Shown: piece by piece, positions 18,836-26,217 of the stretch
Layout: the number at the start of each line of letters is the position of its first letter
Position numbering within the stretch: position 1 is the stretch's first letter
NCBI GenBank assembly: GCA_033852075.1
Contig: JAWSVC010000021.1
Span: 11,268-75,267, forward strand
Reading direction: 5' to 3'
From: QZLE01 sp033852075
Lineage (GTDB): Bacteria; Pseudomonadota; Gammaproteobacteria; QZLD01
Length of the DNA: 64,000 nt
Program-made: the position numbers and the translations under genes
Notes under the pieces: model-generated
Seen by the model: only the letters and a program-made list of their open reading frames with translations
Databases searched by the model: none
What the model was told of the DNA's origin: nothing

Positions 18836-19123
18836 TTAAGCTGCAATAAGTTTTTTAACATGCAGCTCATTACGATGTTGTTCAGCATGCCAAAGATCAT
18901 ATTGTGACTGCTGATTTAACCAACTTTCAGCAGATGTATCAAAGGCTATGGAAAGGCGAATAGCCATTTCAGGGCTAATACCTGCATTACCATTTACAAT
19001 AGCACTAAGAGTTTTTCTGCTTACGCCAAGAGCTTTAGCGGCAGCAGTAACAGTAATGCCAAGAGGCTCTAGACAAAGCTCTTTGATTATTTCGCCTGGG
19101 TGTGGAGGATTGTGCATTAACAT
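18836..19123 (-). CDS. higA: HigA-type antitoxin (XRE family HTH)
   Basis: DNA-binding antitoxin of 95 residues. The N-terminus (MLMHNPPHPGEIIKELCLEP) is the HigA signature and is followed by a helix-turn-helix (TVTAAAKALGVSRKTLSAIVNG). It follows higB by 9 bases, the toxin-first order typical of hig loci. It would neutralise HigB and repress the pair. The stop lies right at the R'' box of the attC site, so the cassette has almost no spare DNA. Confidence 0.9.
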   Translation of the reverse strand: MLMHNPPHPGEIIKELCLEPLGITVTAAAKALGVSRKTLSAIVNGNAGISPEMAIRLSIAFDTSAESWLNQQSQYDLWHAEQHRNELHVKKLIAA

Positions 19124-19132
19124 AGTGTCACC

Positions 19133-19411
19133 TCAATGATAATCTTCATAGTTAACAATTTCAGCATCTTGACCAACGAACTTAAAAGTAACACGCCAAT
19201 TACCGTTAACGGATACTGACCATATTTCCGAACGATTGCCAGTTAGTTGATGCAACCCTAGACTAGGTAGGTTCATATCTTGAGGGCAAGTTGCCGCATG
19301 TAACCTACCTAGAATGAGACGAAGCTTTGTTGCATGAGAAGCTTGAATACCAGCAATGCTTCCAGTTTGGAAGAACTTCTTTAAACCTTTGTGCTTAAAA
19401 CTTAGAATCAT
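19133..19411 (-). CDS. higB: HigB-type toxin (RelE superfamily mRNA interferase)
   Basis: Toxin of 92 residues of the HigB/plasmid-maintenance killer family. Family features are the basic N-terminus (MILSFKHKGLKKFFQTGS) and the C-terminal WSVSVNGNWRVTFKFVG. Members cut mRNA on the ribosome. It is the first gene of the cassette; its partner antitoxin follows. Confidence 0.9.
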   Translation of the reverse strand: MILSFKHKGLKKFFQTGSIAGIQASHATKLRLILGRLHAATCPQDMNLPSLGLHQLTGNRSEIWSVSVNGNWRVTFKFVGQDAEIVNYEDYH

Positions 19412-19426
19412 AAATTACAATGTAAC

Positions 19427-19487
19427 CAATAACGTATCAGGTGTCAACAGGTATGACACATACCACTTGAGCACAGTGTTTATATTG
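19427..19487 (-). other. Degenerate attC-like site between GNAT and higBA cassettes
   Basis: About 61 bases with an interrupted inverted-repeat layout: CAATATAAAC at one end against GTTATTG at the other. An inner stem is formed by GGTATG/CATACC and TCAA/TTGA with one unpaired C. The architecture is attC-like but the body is unlike the other four sites and shorter. Confidence 0.4.
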
Positions 19488-19503
19488 CACAATTATACAA
19501 CCA

Positions 19504-19908
19504 TTATGTTGTGAGATAGGTTATAAACATTGGAACAGCGCCTTTTCCTAAATTAAAGCCGCATTGCTCATAAAAATGAGCCTCTTTCTCGTATGCTATT
19601 ACAACCTTACGTGCATATTCTGAATATTTTTGTAACATTTTTTCTACTAAAGTTCGACCAATGTTCATTTTATGGTATTGCGGTTTTACCAATAGATAGT
19701 GAAAATACGCTGTCATAACACCATCAGATAAAGCGTTCATTAAGCCAACCAGCTCAGAACCATTCCAAGCAGTGATGACACTATCAGAGTTCTTTATTGC
19801 TTGGGTTAACTTTTCAGGATAATTGGCAGAATCCCACTCAACAGAGGCAAATAGATTTTGCAACTGTTTTGTGTCAATTGTATTAATGTCTTTATAGGTA
19901 ATTTGCAT
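19504..19908 (-). CDS. GNAT-family N-acetyltransferase (integron cassette)
   Basis: GNAT enzyme of 134 residues. The acetyl-CoA-binding segment is LLVKPQYHKMNIGRTLVEKML, followed by the FYEQCGFNLGKGAVPMF stretch typical of motif B. It is the only gene of its cassette. GNAT genes are common integron cargo, where they modify antibiotics, proteins or tRNA. Its substrate cannot be read from the sequence. Confidence 0.85.
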   Translation of the reverse strand: MQITYKDINTIDTKQLQNLFASVEWDSANYPEKLTQAIKNSDSVITAWNGSELVGLMNALSDGVMTAYFHYLLVKPQYHKMNIGRTLVEKMLQKYSEYARKVVIAYEKEAHFYEQCGFNLGKGAVPMFITYLTT

Positions 19909-19946
19909 AGACGTTTATCTCAAATTTGCTCATGATCCTTTGTGCG

Positions 19947-20032
19947 ATATAACTCTTGCCATAACCAGCGAAAAACCACTTGTGGTTTTGAGACCAGCAG
20001 AGAATGCGCAATGGTTGATGGCGATGTTAGCC
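19947..20032 (-). other. attC site (cassette boundary)
   Basis: 86 bases. On the minus strand: R'' GGCTAAC, spacer ATC, L'' GCCATCAACCA, then the variable body, L' TGGTTATGGC, R' GTTATAT. L'' differs from the complement of L' by one extra C, the extrahelical base that fixes attC orientation. The stop of the upstream toxin gene lies inside R''. Confidence 0.85.
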
Positions 20033-20338
20033 ATTTTCAATTTCATTAAGCATATACTTACGGAGCTTTCTTTCTTGTCTGAGTACATGCAAAATATAAA
20101 CAAAGTTTTGATCTATTTTATAGAGTACTCTGCAAGGATTAACGATAACTTCACGATAGTCAAAATCTGCAATTTCTTCCGGCACAGGACCAGATTTAGG
20201 GAAAAGTTCTAATCTACTTACTGTTTGAAAAACATTGTCTACTAGCTTTTCTGCAGCAGATATGTTGTTAATGGCAATATATTCAGCAATATCATTCAAG
20301 TTTTCAAGAGCTGGTTCAGTCCAAATTATTTCAGCCAT
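20027..20338 (-). CDS. ParE/RelE-family toxin (integron cassette)
   Basis: Toxin of 103 residues. It opens MAEIIWTEPALENLNDIAEY, the standard ParE/RelE start, with REVIVNPCRVLYKID and VYILHVLRQERKL near the C-terminus. It overlaps the antitoxin gene by 13 bases. Members poison gyrase (ParE) or cut mRNA (RelE); which applies here is not decidable by eye. Confidence 0.88.
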   Translation of the reverse strand: MAEIIWTEPALENLNDIAEYIAINNISAAEKLVDNVFQTVSRLELFPKSGPVPEEIADFDYREVIVNPCRVLYKIDQNFVYILHVLRQERKLRKYMLNEIENG

Positions 20339-20583
20339 TTTTTAAGCTTTTCCTTGGCTTCTGCTTGGGTAAATGTGCGACCATCTCTTATTGCTTGTTC
20401 ACCTTTTGCAATACCTTCAAGAATTTGCATGCGATTAAGCATTAATTGATAATCATTAACATCTAGTAGATATGCGGAAGGTTGACCGTGTTCTGTAATA
20501 AGAACAGGTTCTTTAGACTCATGAAGCTCAGCAAGAATTTTTGTTGCTTGCCTTTTGAGGTTGGTGACTAACTCTGTTTTCAT
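20326..20583 (-). CDS. Phd/YefM-family antitoxin
   Basis: Antitoxin of 85 residues. The ATG at 20583 (MKTELVTNLKRQATKILAEL) has an AAGGAA Shine-Dalgarno; an upstream extension to 20613 in the same frame is less likely. EPVLITEHGQPSAYLLDVND is the Phd/YefM fold core. The gene precedes and overlaps its toxin. It should bind its own promoter and block the toxin. Confidence 0.88.
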   Translation of the reverse strand: MKTELVTNLKRQATKILAELHESKEPVLITEHGQPSAYLLDVNDYQLMLNRMQILEGIAKGEQAIRDGRTFTQAEAKEKLKKWLK

Positions 20584-20656
20584 AGGATATTCCTTAAAGT
20601 GAAAGAGTATCACTATAGTATCACTTTTTATGCAAGAATCGAAGCTTGGGAAATAT

Positions 20657-20743
20657 GGCTAACGCCACACATCAGCTGACCGAAAACCGCTTGCTGTTTG
20701 AATCCAGCACCAAAGGTGAGATGGTTGATGGCGATGTTATAAG
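20657..20743 (-). other. attC site (cassette boundary)
   Basis: 87 bases. On the minus strand: R'' CTTATAAC, L'' GCCATCAACCA, body, R' GTTAGCC. The body matches the neighbouring sites, with a one-base variant of the CTGGACTCA motif. Confidence 0.85.
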
Positions 20744-21024
20744 TCATCTTCTTTATGATGCCAAACTCTCAATATATGTATTTGAGATTGTTTATCATTG
20801 ATTAGATAACGAGTAGTGTAATTATCAAGAATTAAATCTCTAATCAAATCTGGGTTTGGTGCTTTGCTAACTTCAATTCCCATGCGAGAAAAAGTTTTTA
20901 AATTATTAATGCCAGTTAGTAAACGCTTAGCTACTGCTTGCGCAGCCATTGGATTATTTTGTTCAATAAAATCTCGTAACCGTTTCAGATCGGATATTGC
21001 TTCGGGTGTATATATAATTTTCAT
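20737..21024 (-). CDS. ParE/RelE-family toxin (integron cassette)
   Basis: Toxin of 95 residues: MKIIYTPEAISDLKRLRDFI at the start, IHILRVWHHKEDDL at the end. It overlaps the ribbon-helix-helix antitoxin by 4 bases. Its TAA stop lies in the R'' box of the attC site, marking the cassette end. Confidence 0.88.
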   Translation of the reverse strand: MKIIYTPEAISDLKRLRDFIEQNNPMAAQAVAKRLLTGINNLKTFSRMGIEVSKAPNPDLIRDLILDNYTTRYLINDKQSQIHILRVWHHKEDDL

Positions 21025-21287
21025 GCTTTTGGCGCAGGCTTTTCTTTAGCCGTACCCCAGCTGTTAAGCCAAGAATTAACTTCTTGTTCATCAACACCTA
21101 TCCCCGATCTTACAGAGTCCAAAGCTTCTAGTGTTTCAAGCCATTGAATATCTTCTGCCTCTTGCCTTTTAATGAATTCCTTAATTGCTTGATTGATTAG
21201 GTAATTTTTGCTTCTGTGAAGCTTGTTAGCCAATAGTTCAAGAGGCTTTTCTATTTCTGATTTTATTCTGACGCTTGTAACAGACAT
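21021..21287 (-). CDS. CopG/RHH-family antitoxin
   Basis: Antitoxin of 88 residues with an N-terminal ribbon-helix-helix: SVTSVRIKSEIEKPLELLAN, then KLHRSKNYLINQAIKEFI. The disordered C-terminus (from about 60) would wrap the toxin. It is the first gene of the pair, with a 4-base overlap. Confidence 0.88.
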   Translation of the reverse strand: MSVTSVRIKSEIEKPLELLANKLHRSKNYLINQAIKEFIKRQEAEDIQWLETLEALDSVRSGIGVDEQEVNSWLNSWGTAKEKPAPKA

Positions 21288-21385
21288 TGTAATACACCTT
21301 TGTGTAGTAATTTGTATTACATTGTAGTGTTTTTGAGTGCTATAAGCTATGAATTATTTCGAGAATTTAAAATCTGCGCGATGAC

Positions 21386-21471
21386 TTATAACGCCCGCCA
21401 TAGCCGGCGAAAAACCGCTTGCGGATTTGAGTCCAGCAGAGAATGCGCAAAGATTTATGGTGATGTTATGC
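21386..21471 (-). other. attC site (cassette boundary)
   Basis: 86 bases. On the minus strand: R'' GCATAAC, body with CTGGACTCAAATCCGCAAGC, L' CCGGCTATGGCGG, R' GTTATAAG. The L'' half (ATCACCATAAATC) is more diverged than in the other sites. Confidence 0.82.
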
Positions 21472-21756
21472 CTAAGTTCGTTCTTTTGCACTTTTGTAAA
21501 CCAACCCCTTATCTCTTTTACCAACAGCGATTACATATACCGTTATTTCGTCATCATTAACTTCATAAACTAATCTATACCCTAGAGAGCGTAACTTGAT
21601 TTTGTAGTGGTTTTCAAAGCCATTTAAGCGTGAAGCTTTGTTATGGGGTTTTTCTAAACGTTCAGTCAGTTTTTTCTTAAACTGAGTTTTGATTGGCTGG
21701 GCAAGCTTTTTCCATTCTTTAAGAGCGCTGGGAATAAATTTAAGTTTATAGGTCAT
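21472..21756 (-). CDS. RelE/StbE-family toxin (integron cassette)
   Basis: Toxin of 94 residues of the RelE family: TYKLKFIPSALKEWKKLAQP at the start, YKIKLRSLGYRLVYEVNDDE mid-protein, and VIAVGKRDKGLVY near the end. These include the Arg and Tyr positions typical of active RelE mRNA interferases. It overlaps its antitoxin by 11 bases. Confidence 0.9.
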   Translation of the reverse strand: MTYKLKFIPSALKEWKKLAQPIKTQFKKKLTERLEKPHNKASRLNGFENHYKIKLRSLGYRLVYEVNDDEITVYVIAVGKRDKGLVYKSAKERT

Positions 21757-21997
21757 CTATATTCACTTCGATGGCATTTTGTTTTTCGTGGGCACGCTCT
21801 TTAATAATTTTGGAAAGCTCAAAATCTTCCAATTCCTCCATTAGCCATTCATATGTTTCAGCAGGTATTAAGTAAGCGGCAGGAACATTATGATTTAAAA
21901 TGGCGATAGGAGCACCCTCAGCTTGATTTAATAATGCTGATGGGTTTTTCTTTAATTCTGAGATGCTTGCAGAACAGGTAGAAAGAACTTGTCTCAT
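21746..21997 (-). CDS. RelB/StbD-type antitoxin (Phd/YefM superfamily)
   Basis: Antitoxin of 83 residues: MRQVLSTCSASISELKKNPS, then the core APIAILNHNVPAAYLIPAET. This is the StbD signature and pairs with the StbE-like toxin immediately downstream. Confidence 0.9.
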   Translation of the reverse strand: MRQVLSTCSASISELKKNPSALLNQAEGAPIAILNHNVPAAYLIPAETYEWLMEELEDFELSKIIKERAHEKQNAIEVNIDDL

Positions 21998-22087
21998 AAT
22001 AAAGCCTTAAAAAGAGTTAAATATAGTGCTATTTATAGCTCTTTTTATTGGTCTTTGCAATGAAAAGGTTCAAATTGCAGATATTAG

Positions 22088-22172
22088 ACATAACGTTGCC
22101 ATAACCAGCGAAAAACTGCTTGCGGATTTGAGTCCAGTACCAAAGGTGAGATGGTTGATGGCGATGTTAGGC
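22088..22172 (-). other. attC site (cassette boundary)
   Basis: 85 bases. On the minus strand: R'' GCCTAAC, spacer ATC, L'' GCCATCAACCA, body, L' TGGTTATGGC, R' GTTATGT. The TAA stop of the upstream toxin lies in R''. This is the clearest of the set. Confidence 0.87.
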
Positions 22173-22463
22173 GCGTTCATTCCAAGTTGTTGGATCTCTG
22201 CGAGCATGAATTACAGCTGTTACAATAATATTCTCATCTTCGACCAAGTAAAAAATTAAATATGGAAATCTGTGAATTAAACAACGCCTAAGGCTTTTAT
22301 AAGTTAATTGATAATGCAGAGGATTTCTTTCTATTTTTGAGAGTGAATCCTCAATGCATAATAAAAGATCATGACCTAAACCAGTACGCTTGGTTTCGTA
22401 GTAATTAAATGCTTCTGTAATATCAAGCTCAGCTACACGCCTGATAGTGAGAGTGTATTTCAT
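22167..22463 (-). CDS. ParE/RelE-family toxin (integron cassette)
   Basis: Toxin of 98 residues: YTLTIRRVAELDITEAFNYY at the start and FPYLIFYLVEDENIIVTAVI near the end, as in ParE-like proteins paired with addiction-module component antitoxins. It overlaps its antitoxin by 4 bases. The stop is inside the attC R'' box. Confidence 0.88.
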   Translation of the reverse strand: MKYTLTIRRVAELDITEAFNYYETKRTGLGHDLLLCIEDSLSKIERNPLHYQLTYKSLRRCLIHRFPYLIFYLVEDENIIVTAVIHARRDPTTWNERA

Positions 22464-22663
22464 TGATTTCCAATTATACGGTTTTTGACTTCACTCCAAG
22501 AAGAACCTTTATCTTTATCTAAAAGATATGAATCTAGACGTTTATCAAGTTCTTTGATTTGAGCATCAGATAGTTCAAGCGTTGAACCATCATTAACTAC
22601 GCTATCCCATAGCTTTTCAGCTAATATGATTCTCTCCGAAGCTGTAAGATCTTGAGTTTTCAT
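22460..22663 (-). CDS. Addiction-module component antitoxin
   Basis: Short acidic protein of 67 residues matching the small addiction-module component family: SERIILAEKLWDSVVNDGS, then LSDAQIKELDKRLDSYL. It precedes the ParE-like toxin. This is the first cassette of the array on the minus strand. Confidence 0.85.
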   Translation of the reverse strand: MKTQDLTASERIILAEKLWDSVVNDGSTLELSDAQIKELDKRLDSYLLDKDKGSSWSEVKNRIIGNQ

Positions 22664-22860
22664 GGTATTTTCCAGTTGCGTAAGTGTATTAACTATTATA
22701 CTACGAGATTTAAAATAAATCTGCTAAAACGCACCTAACTACCATTCATTCATCATAAATGATGTATTAAATTCACTTTTCACACATTACCACACAATTA
22801 TACCAATATCGATACCTACTAATAAAATAGGCATTAATACCCTTATTCTTTTTGTTATAT

Positions 22861-22893
22861 TTTCTGGATGCCGGCCTTCGCCGGTATGACGTT
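22861..22893. repeat. REP-like hairpin, uninterrupted copy
   Basis: CTGGATGCCGGCCTTCGCCG continuing to GTATGACG forms a CCGGC/GCCGG hairpin. The same unit flanks the transposon copies at 24462, 42302 and 57794, where the loop has been split by insertion. The rest of 22664-22945 holds no gene that can be recognised. Confidence 0.8.
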
Positions 22894-22945
22894 GTAGGTT
22901 GGCAGATGCGTACGTGTCGAGATTAAAGTAAAGCAGATTGTTATA

Positions 22946-24262
22946 TTAAATAAAATCTATTGGATTGCCGCGTTCAAGAAACTCTTTTAGCTCGTTAGAG
23001 ATTCTGGAATCATTTGCAACACGCTCCCAGAAATCACGCGCAATATTAATGATGCTTTTAATCATACCTGGCGTAAATTTATAGCTATCTGGCATTTTAG
23101 CTGCAAATTCATACGGAGCAACTTCGCCACCGCCTTTAGGGGCAAAACCCATTGAACACATGTCATAAACTGGCAGTAATCTAAAAAAATCGCCTTCTGC
23201 TGCAAAGCTTAAATTTCCTAAATGCATATCTGAGTTGTTTATTAGTTTGCCAACTCCCCAGTAAATTACAGTGTCATAAACGTGTTGCCAACTGACTAGT
23301 TGTTTTTGTTGAAGAGCAGTCATCACTTTTAGCCAGTTATCGCCAAACCCTGTAAATTCGCTATCAATTGCTTGAAGTGATATAAGGGGCATGCGCCCAA
23401 ATTCTCCGGATCTATCAAATCGTTCTGATTCTAGAAAAAGTCTGCCATCCAATTCTAATAGGCGTGTCTCAGCGGCTGGAATATTGAAGCTGTGTAGGGC
23501 TTCGGTGGCATGAAATTCTGTTATTAGAATATCACGCCACCTTCTTGATACATCATTATCACCTTTTGGGGAAAACTTAACTATGACATGCGCTGATTTT
23601 GGTCTGCAAAATGTTGTGAATTTTGGTTGTTCACCACCAGCTGATGAACCAGGCACTTCGCCACTAATAACGTTATTTGCTAATAATGGATAGTCCTCTT
23701 CACTCGAAGTTTCTGGGTGGCGTCTTAAGCGTAAAAGCGCATTTGGCCCCAGCTTTAGATTGCCAGGCAGATCATCGCCATTAGATATTAAATAGCATCC
23801 GATATGGTTAGTATTCCAGTTTCTCGGGTCTGAGGGGAATTCACTTTGTTGCGAGGCTAGGTTCTTTGCTATTTGTCTGCCAATAAACCCTTGAGGGCAG
23901 AGGTCCTGCAAGAAATAAGGTAAGTCATCATAAAGTCCATTTCTTTTTTGACCCAGAAATACAGATGGCATTCCTGTAGCAGGTTCTACATAAAAACCCT
24001 CTGGAGCCAAAGGGCGTATGTGTGCTGCAATAACAGTATTTCCATAAGCATCCACCATTACTAAGGCTAGTTTGTTATCTGCGCCAAAAGCATTACGGGT
24101 TAATGCATATTTTGGAGACCTGCCATCTTGTAGTCTAACAATATCATTTCCAAGAGCTTTAAGTTTACGTGCTACTACTGGTTGACTATAGCCTGTGTGG
24201 TTCTGGATCTCTTTTGATGTGGCTGGTCCGTTTTCTAAGAACTCTCTCATAGATTGTGGCAT
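22946..24262 (-). CDS. HipA-like kinase with N-terminal winged helix (YjjJ type)
   Basis: Protein of 438 residues. An N-terminal winged helix-turn-helix (NGPATSKEIQNHTGYSQPVV, about 11-50) is fused to a HipA-like Ser/Thr kinase. Kinase features are the Gly-rich PGSSAGGEQPKFTTF, the catalytic KLINNSDMHLGNLSF (Asp and Asn present), and the DFG-like LLPVYDMCS. E. coli YjjJ has the same layout and no separate HipB, and none is seen here either. It is not inside a recognisable cassette. In the HipA family such kinases phosphorylate aminoacyl-tRNA synthetases; the target here is unknown. Confidence 0.88.
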   Translation of the reverse strand: MPQSMREFLENGPATSKEIQNHTGYSQPVVARKLKALGNDIVRLQDGRSPKYALTRNAFGADNKLALVMVDAYGNTVIAAHIRPLAPEGFYVEPATGMPSVFLGQKRNGLYDDLPYFLQDLCPQGFIGRQIAKNLASQQSEFPSDPRNWNTNHIGCYLISNGDDLPGNLKLGPNALLRLRRHPETSSEEDYPLLANNVISGEVPGSSAGGEQPKFTTFCRPKSAHVIVKFSPKGDNDVSRRWRDILITEFHATEALHSFNIPAAETRLLELDGRLFLESERFDRSGEFGRMPLISLQAIDSEFTGFGDNWLKVMTALQQKQLVSWQHVYDTVIYWGVGKLINNSDMHLGNLSFAAEGDFFRLLPVYDMCSMGFAPKGGGEVAPYEFAAKMPDSYKFTPGMIKSIINIARDFWERVANDSRISNELKEFLERGNPIDFI

Positions 24263-24461
24263 AAAATCACCCTTGGAAAATCAATTAAATGACTAGCATT
24301 ACGAATAGCTTTTGTAGATTACAATTAAATATTAAATCTTTTTAAATTATAGTGTTATATTGATATTTATGCAAATATAATGAAATTATGACTAGAAATA
24401 TGAATAGCTTTAAGAGCAATTGTGGGCAGATCACATTTAATTCTGGATACCGGCCTACGCC

Positions 24462-24624
24462 CACTACTGTCCGGGGAAATAATTTAATAGAATCAAGATG
24501 GCTGAGCCCTTCGACTACGCTCAGGGAACTTGAAAAATTTAAGTCTAAAATCACCTGTTTCATTCAGAAACCTTGCTACGCATGGCTTTCCAAAGACAGG
24601 TAATATTTTCCCCGGACAGTAGTG
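24462..24624. mobile_element. MITE-like transposon, copy 1 (163 bp)
   Basis: Terminal inverted repeats are CACTACTGTCCGGGGAAA and its complement. It is flanked by GGCCTACGCC (24452-24461) and GGCCTGCGCC (24625-24634), an imperfect 10-base target duplication in the loop of a REP hairpin. The inside has no gene but holds a second repeat with CCCTTCGACTACGCTCAGGG. Other copies are at 36930, 42302 and 57794. The rest of 24263-24740 holds nothing else recognised apart from the palindrome below. Confidence 0.82.
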
Positions 24625-24717
24625 GGCCTGCGCCGGTATGACGGTGGGCGACGCCTACCCCACAATTAAGTTTTTCCACATTTCAAAAAATTAATTGCTT
24701 ATTTTTCAAGATATTGA

Positions 24718-24774
24718 AATTTTCCACACGTGTGGAAAATTCAAATCTGAATATTCCCCCCGGGGGGAATATTC
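24718..24774. repeat. Two adjacent perfect palindromes at the modC 3' end
   Basis: The first palindrome is 24 bases (24718-24741), centred on CACACGTGTG, and overlaps the last base of the modC stop codon. The second is 26 bases (24749-24774), centred on CCCCCCGGGGGG, and encodes modC residues around NIPPGGNI. Both are perfect, and 7 bases separate them. Confidence 0.85.
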
Positions 24775-25517
24775 GTCATCTTTAACCACTCTTTTCTGGA
24801 AACAATCATCACTTCATCTTCTCCGCTATTTGGATTATCCATATGGGAGATCATGTTTAACATTGGACCACAGGCCTTTACTTTGCCTTGTTCCAGCAAG
24901 GCAATATAGGTTGCCATTTTGGCAACTTCATCAGGGGAGTGACTTACATAAATAACAGGTATCTCAAGCTGAGAAAAAAGTTTTTCCAGATATGGTATCA
25001 TCTGCTCTTTGCTACGCAGATCCAAACTGGCCATTGGTTCGTCCATAAGCAGAAGATCGGGATTACTGGCTAATGCCCTTGCTATTGCAACCCGCTGTTT
25101 TTCGCCGCCAGACAGATTTGCCGGGTATCGGTTAAGCAAGTTTTTAACTCCGGTAAGTTCGACCATTTTCTCAACGGTAAGCGGCTTATAGTTCTTTTTG
25201 TTTCTCTTAAAGCCATATTCAATATTTTTTTGAACCGTTAGATGCGGAAACAATGCCGCATGTTGAAATACATAGCCAACACTTCTTTTATGTGGCTTTA
25301 AATTAAAGAGTGTTTCACTATCAAACCATTTATTCTGATTCACTTCGATAAAACCAGAGCTACCGGTTTCCAGGCCGGCAATAAATCTAAGCAGGCTGGT
25401 TTTTCCGGAACCAGACGCGCCAAATAATGCACTAACACCCGAACCAGGCAAATTCAGTTTTATGTCGATAATAAAATTATCGCGCTGCAATTCTAACTGA
25501 CAGATAACCCGATTCAC
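24741..25517 (-). CDS. modC: ModC: molybdate ABC transporter ATPase, short form
   Basis: Energises molybdate uptake for FeMo-cofactor synthesis. Walker A is GASGSGKTSLL, the signature LSGGEKQRVAIARALAS, Walker B LLLMDEPMASLD, and the switch His is in VIYVSHSPDEVA. At 258 residues it lacks the C-terminal Mo-binding (TOBE/Mop) domain of the usual ~350-residue ModC. The coding sequence ends in a perfect palindrome with transposon debris beyond, so truncation is possible. It overlaps modB by 4 bases. Naming rests on the modA-modB context; the ATPase alone would not separate ModC from CysA. Confidence 0.88.
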   Translation of the reverse strand: MNRVICQLELQRDNFIIDIKLNLPGSGVSALFGASGSGKTSLLRFIAGLETGSSGFIEVNQNKWFDSETLFNLKPHKRSVGYVFQHAALFPHLTVQKNIEYGFKRNKKNYKPLTVEKMVELTGVKNLLNRYPANLSGGEKQRVAIARALASNPDLLLMDEPMASLDLRSKEQMIPYLEKLFSQLEIPVIYVSHSPDEVAKMATYIALLEQGKVKACGPMLNMISHMDNPNSGEDEVMIVSRKEWLKMTNIPPGGNIQI

Positions 25518-26215
25518 GTCCGCCCCCTTACTGTATCTACTTTATTAAAAATTTGTATTGTAAGAAGACAAACAAAAGAAAAAACCAACATCATAACTGC
25601 TAAGGCATGAGCATTTGCATATTCAAGCGCCTCGACATGTTCATAGATAATCATTGAGATAACCTTGGTCTTTCCGGGAATGCTGCCGCCAATCATTAAG
25701 ATAACGCCAAATTCTCCTATAGTATGGGCGAACCCAAGCACGGCAGCAGAAAGATATCCATGACGAGATAGCGGTAAAATCAGCGAGAAAAATCTATCCA
25801 GAGGATTAGCTCCAAGAGTAGAAGCGGCATCAAGATGACTATGTTCAATCGCTAAAAAAGAGTTTCTTAATGTTTGTACGACTATTGGCATTGAGAAGAT
25901 AACTGAGCCAACTACTAACCCGCTAAAGCTAAAGACTAAAAGGGGAAGGTTCAACGCTCCCATCATTTGTCCAAAAAACCCTTCCGGCCCCATCATAACC
26001 AGCAGATAAAACCCCAAAACGGTAGGTGGCAAGACCATTGGCAGTGATACTATTGATGCCATAATATCTTTAAATATCCTGACACCAATTCTTTTACTTG
26101 GCTGAGAAAACCACCAGGCAATTGGGGTTGCCAATATCAGCAAAATTAATGTTGTAACAAATCCGAGTTTAAGAGTTACCCAAATCGCAAGTAAGTCATC
26201 GGGACTCAGGCTCAT
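25514..26215 (-). CDS. modB: ModB: molybdate ABC transporter permease
   Basis: Inner-membrane permease of 233 residues with about five TM segments. SLPMVLPPTVLGFYLLVMMG near the N-terminal third and GEFGVILMIGGSIPGKTKVI near the C-terminus are ModB hallmarks. The ATPase-docking region reads HLDAASTLGANPLDRFFSLI. It starts 2 bases after modA and overlaps modC by 4 bases. Confidence 0.92.
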   Translation of the reverse strand: MSLSPDDLLAIWVTLKLGFVTTLILLILATPIAWWFSQPSKRIGVRIFKDIMASIVSLPMVLPPTVLGFYLLVMMGPEGFFGQMMGALNLPLLVFSFSGLVVGSVIFSMPIVVQTLRNSFLAIEHSHLDAASTLGANPLDRFFSLILPLSRHGYLSAAVLGFAHTIGEFGVILMIGGSIPGKTKVISMIIYEHVEALEYANAHALAVMMLVFSFVCLLTIQIFNKVDTVRGRT

Positions 26216-26217
26216 AA

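Larger units (their letters stand above)
18797..22738 (-). mobile_element. Integron gene-cassette array without integrase in view (CALIN)
   Basis: Read on the minus strand, six small cassettes are separated by attC sites. Four are ~86-base sites with a matching body, one is interrupted by the IS110 element, and one is degenerate. Each cassette's R'' box complements the R' box where that cassette begins (for example GTTATAAG with CTTATAAC, GTTAGCC with GGCTAAC). The array start on the minus strand is a GTTAGGT at 22732-22738. Cargo is five toxin-antitoxin pairs and one GNAT acetyltransferase, typical of sedentary chromosomal integrons. No intI or attI was found in the window. Confidence 0.8.

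Noticed and set aside
17427..22738. CRISPR array
   Set aside because: Repeated ~86-base blocks are spaced 0.6-0.8 kb apart with genes between, and they have attC architecture.
24388..24603. 71-residue open frame in the MITE copy, and the related frame at 36711-37034
   Set aside because: They are translations of the repeat, with no Shine-Dalgarno and no family resemblance; the second runs through Ns.
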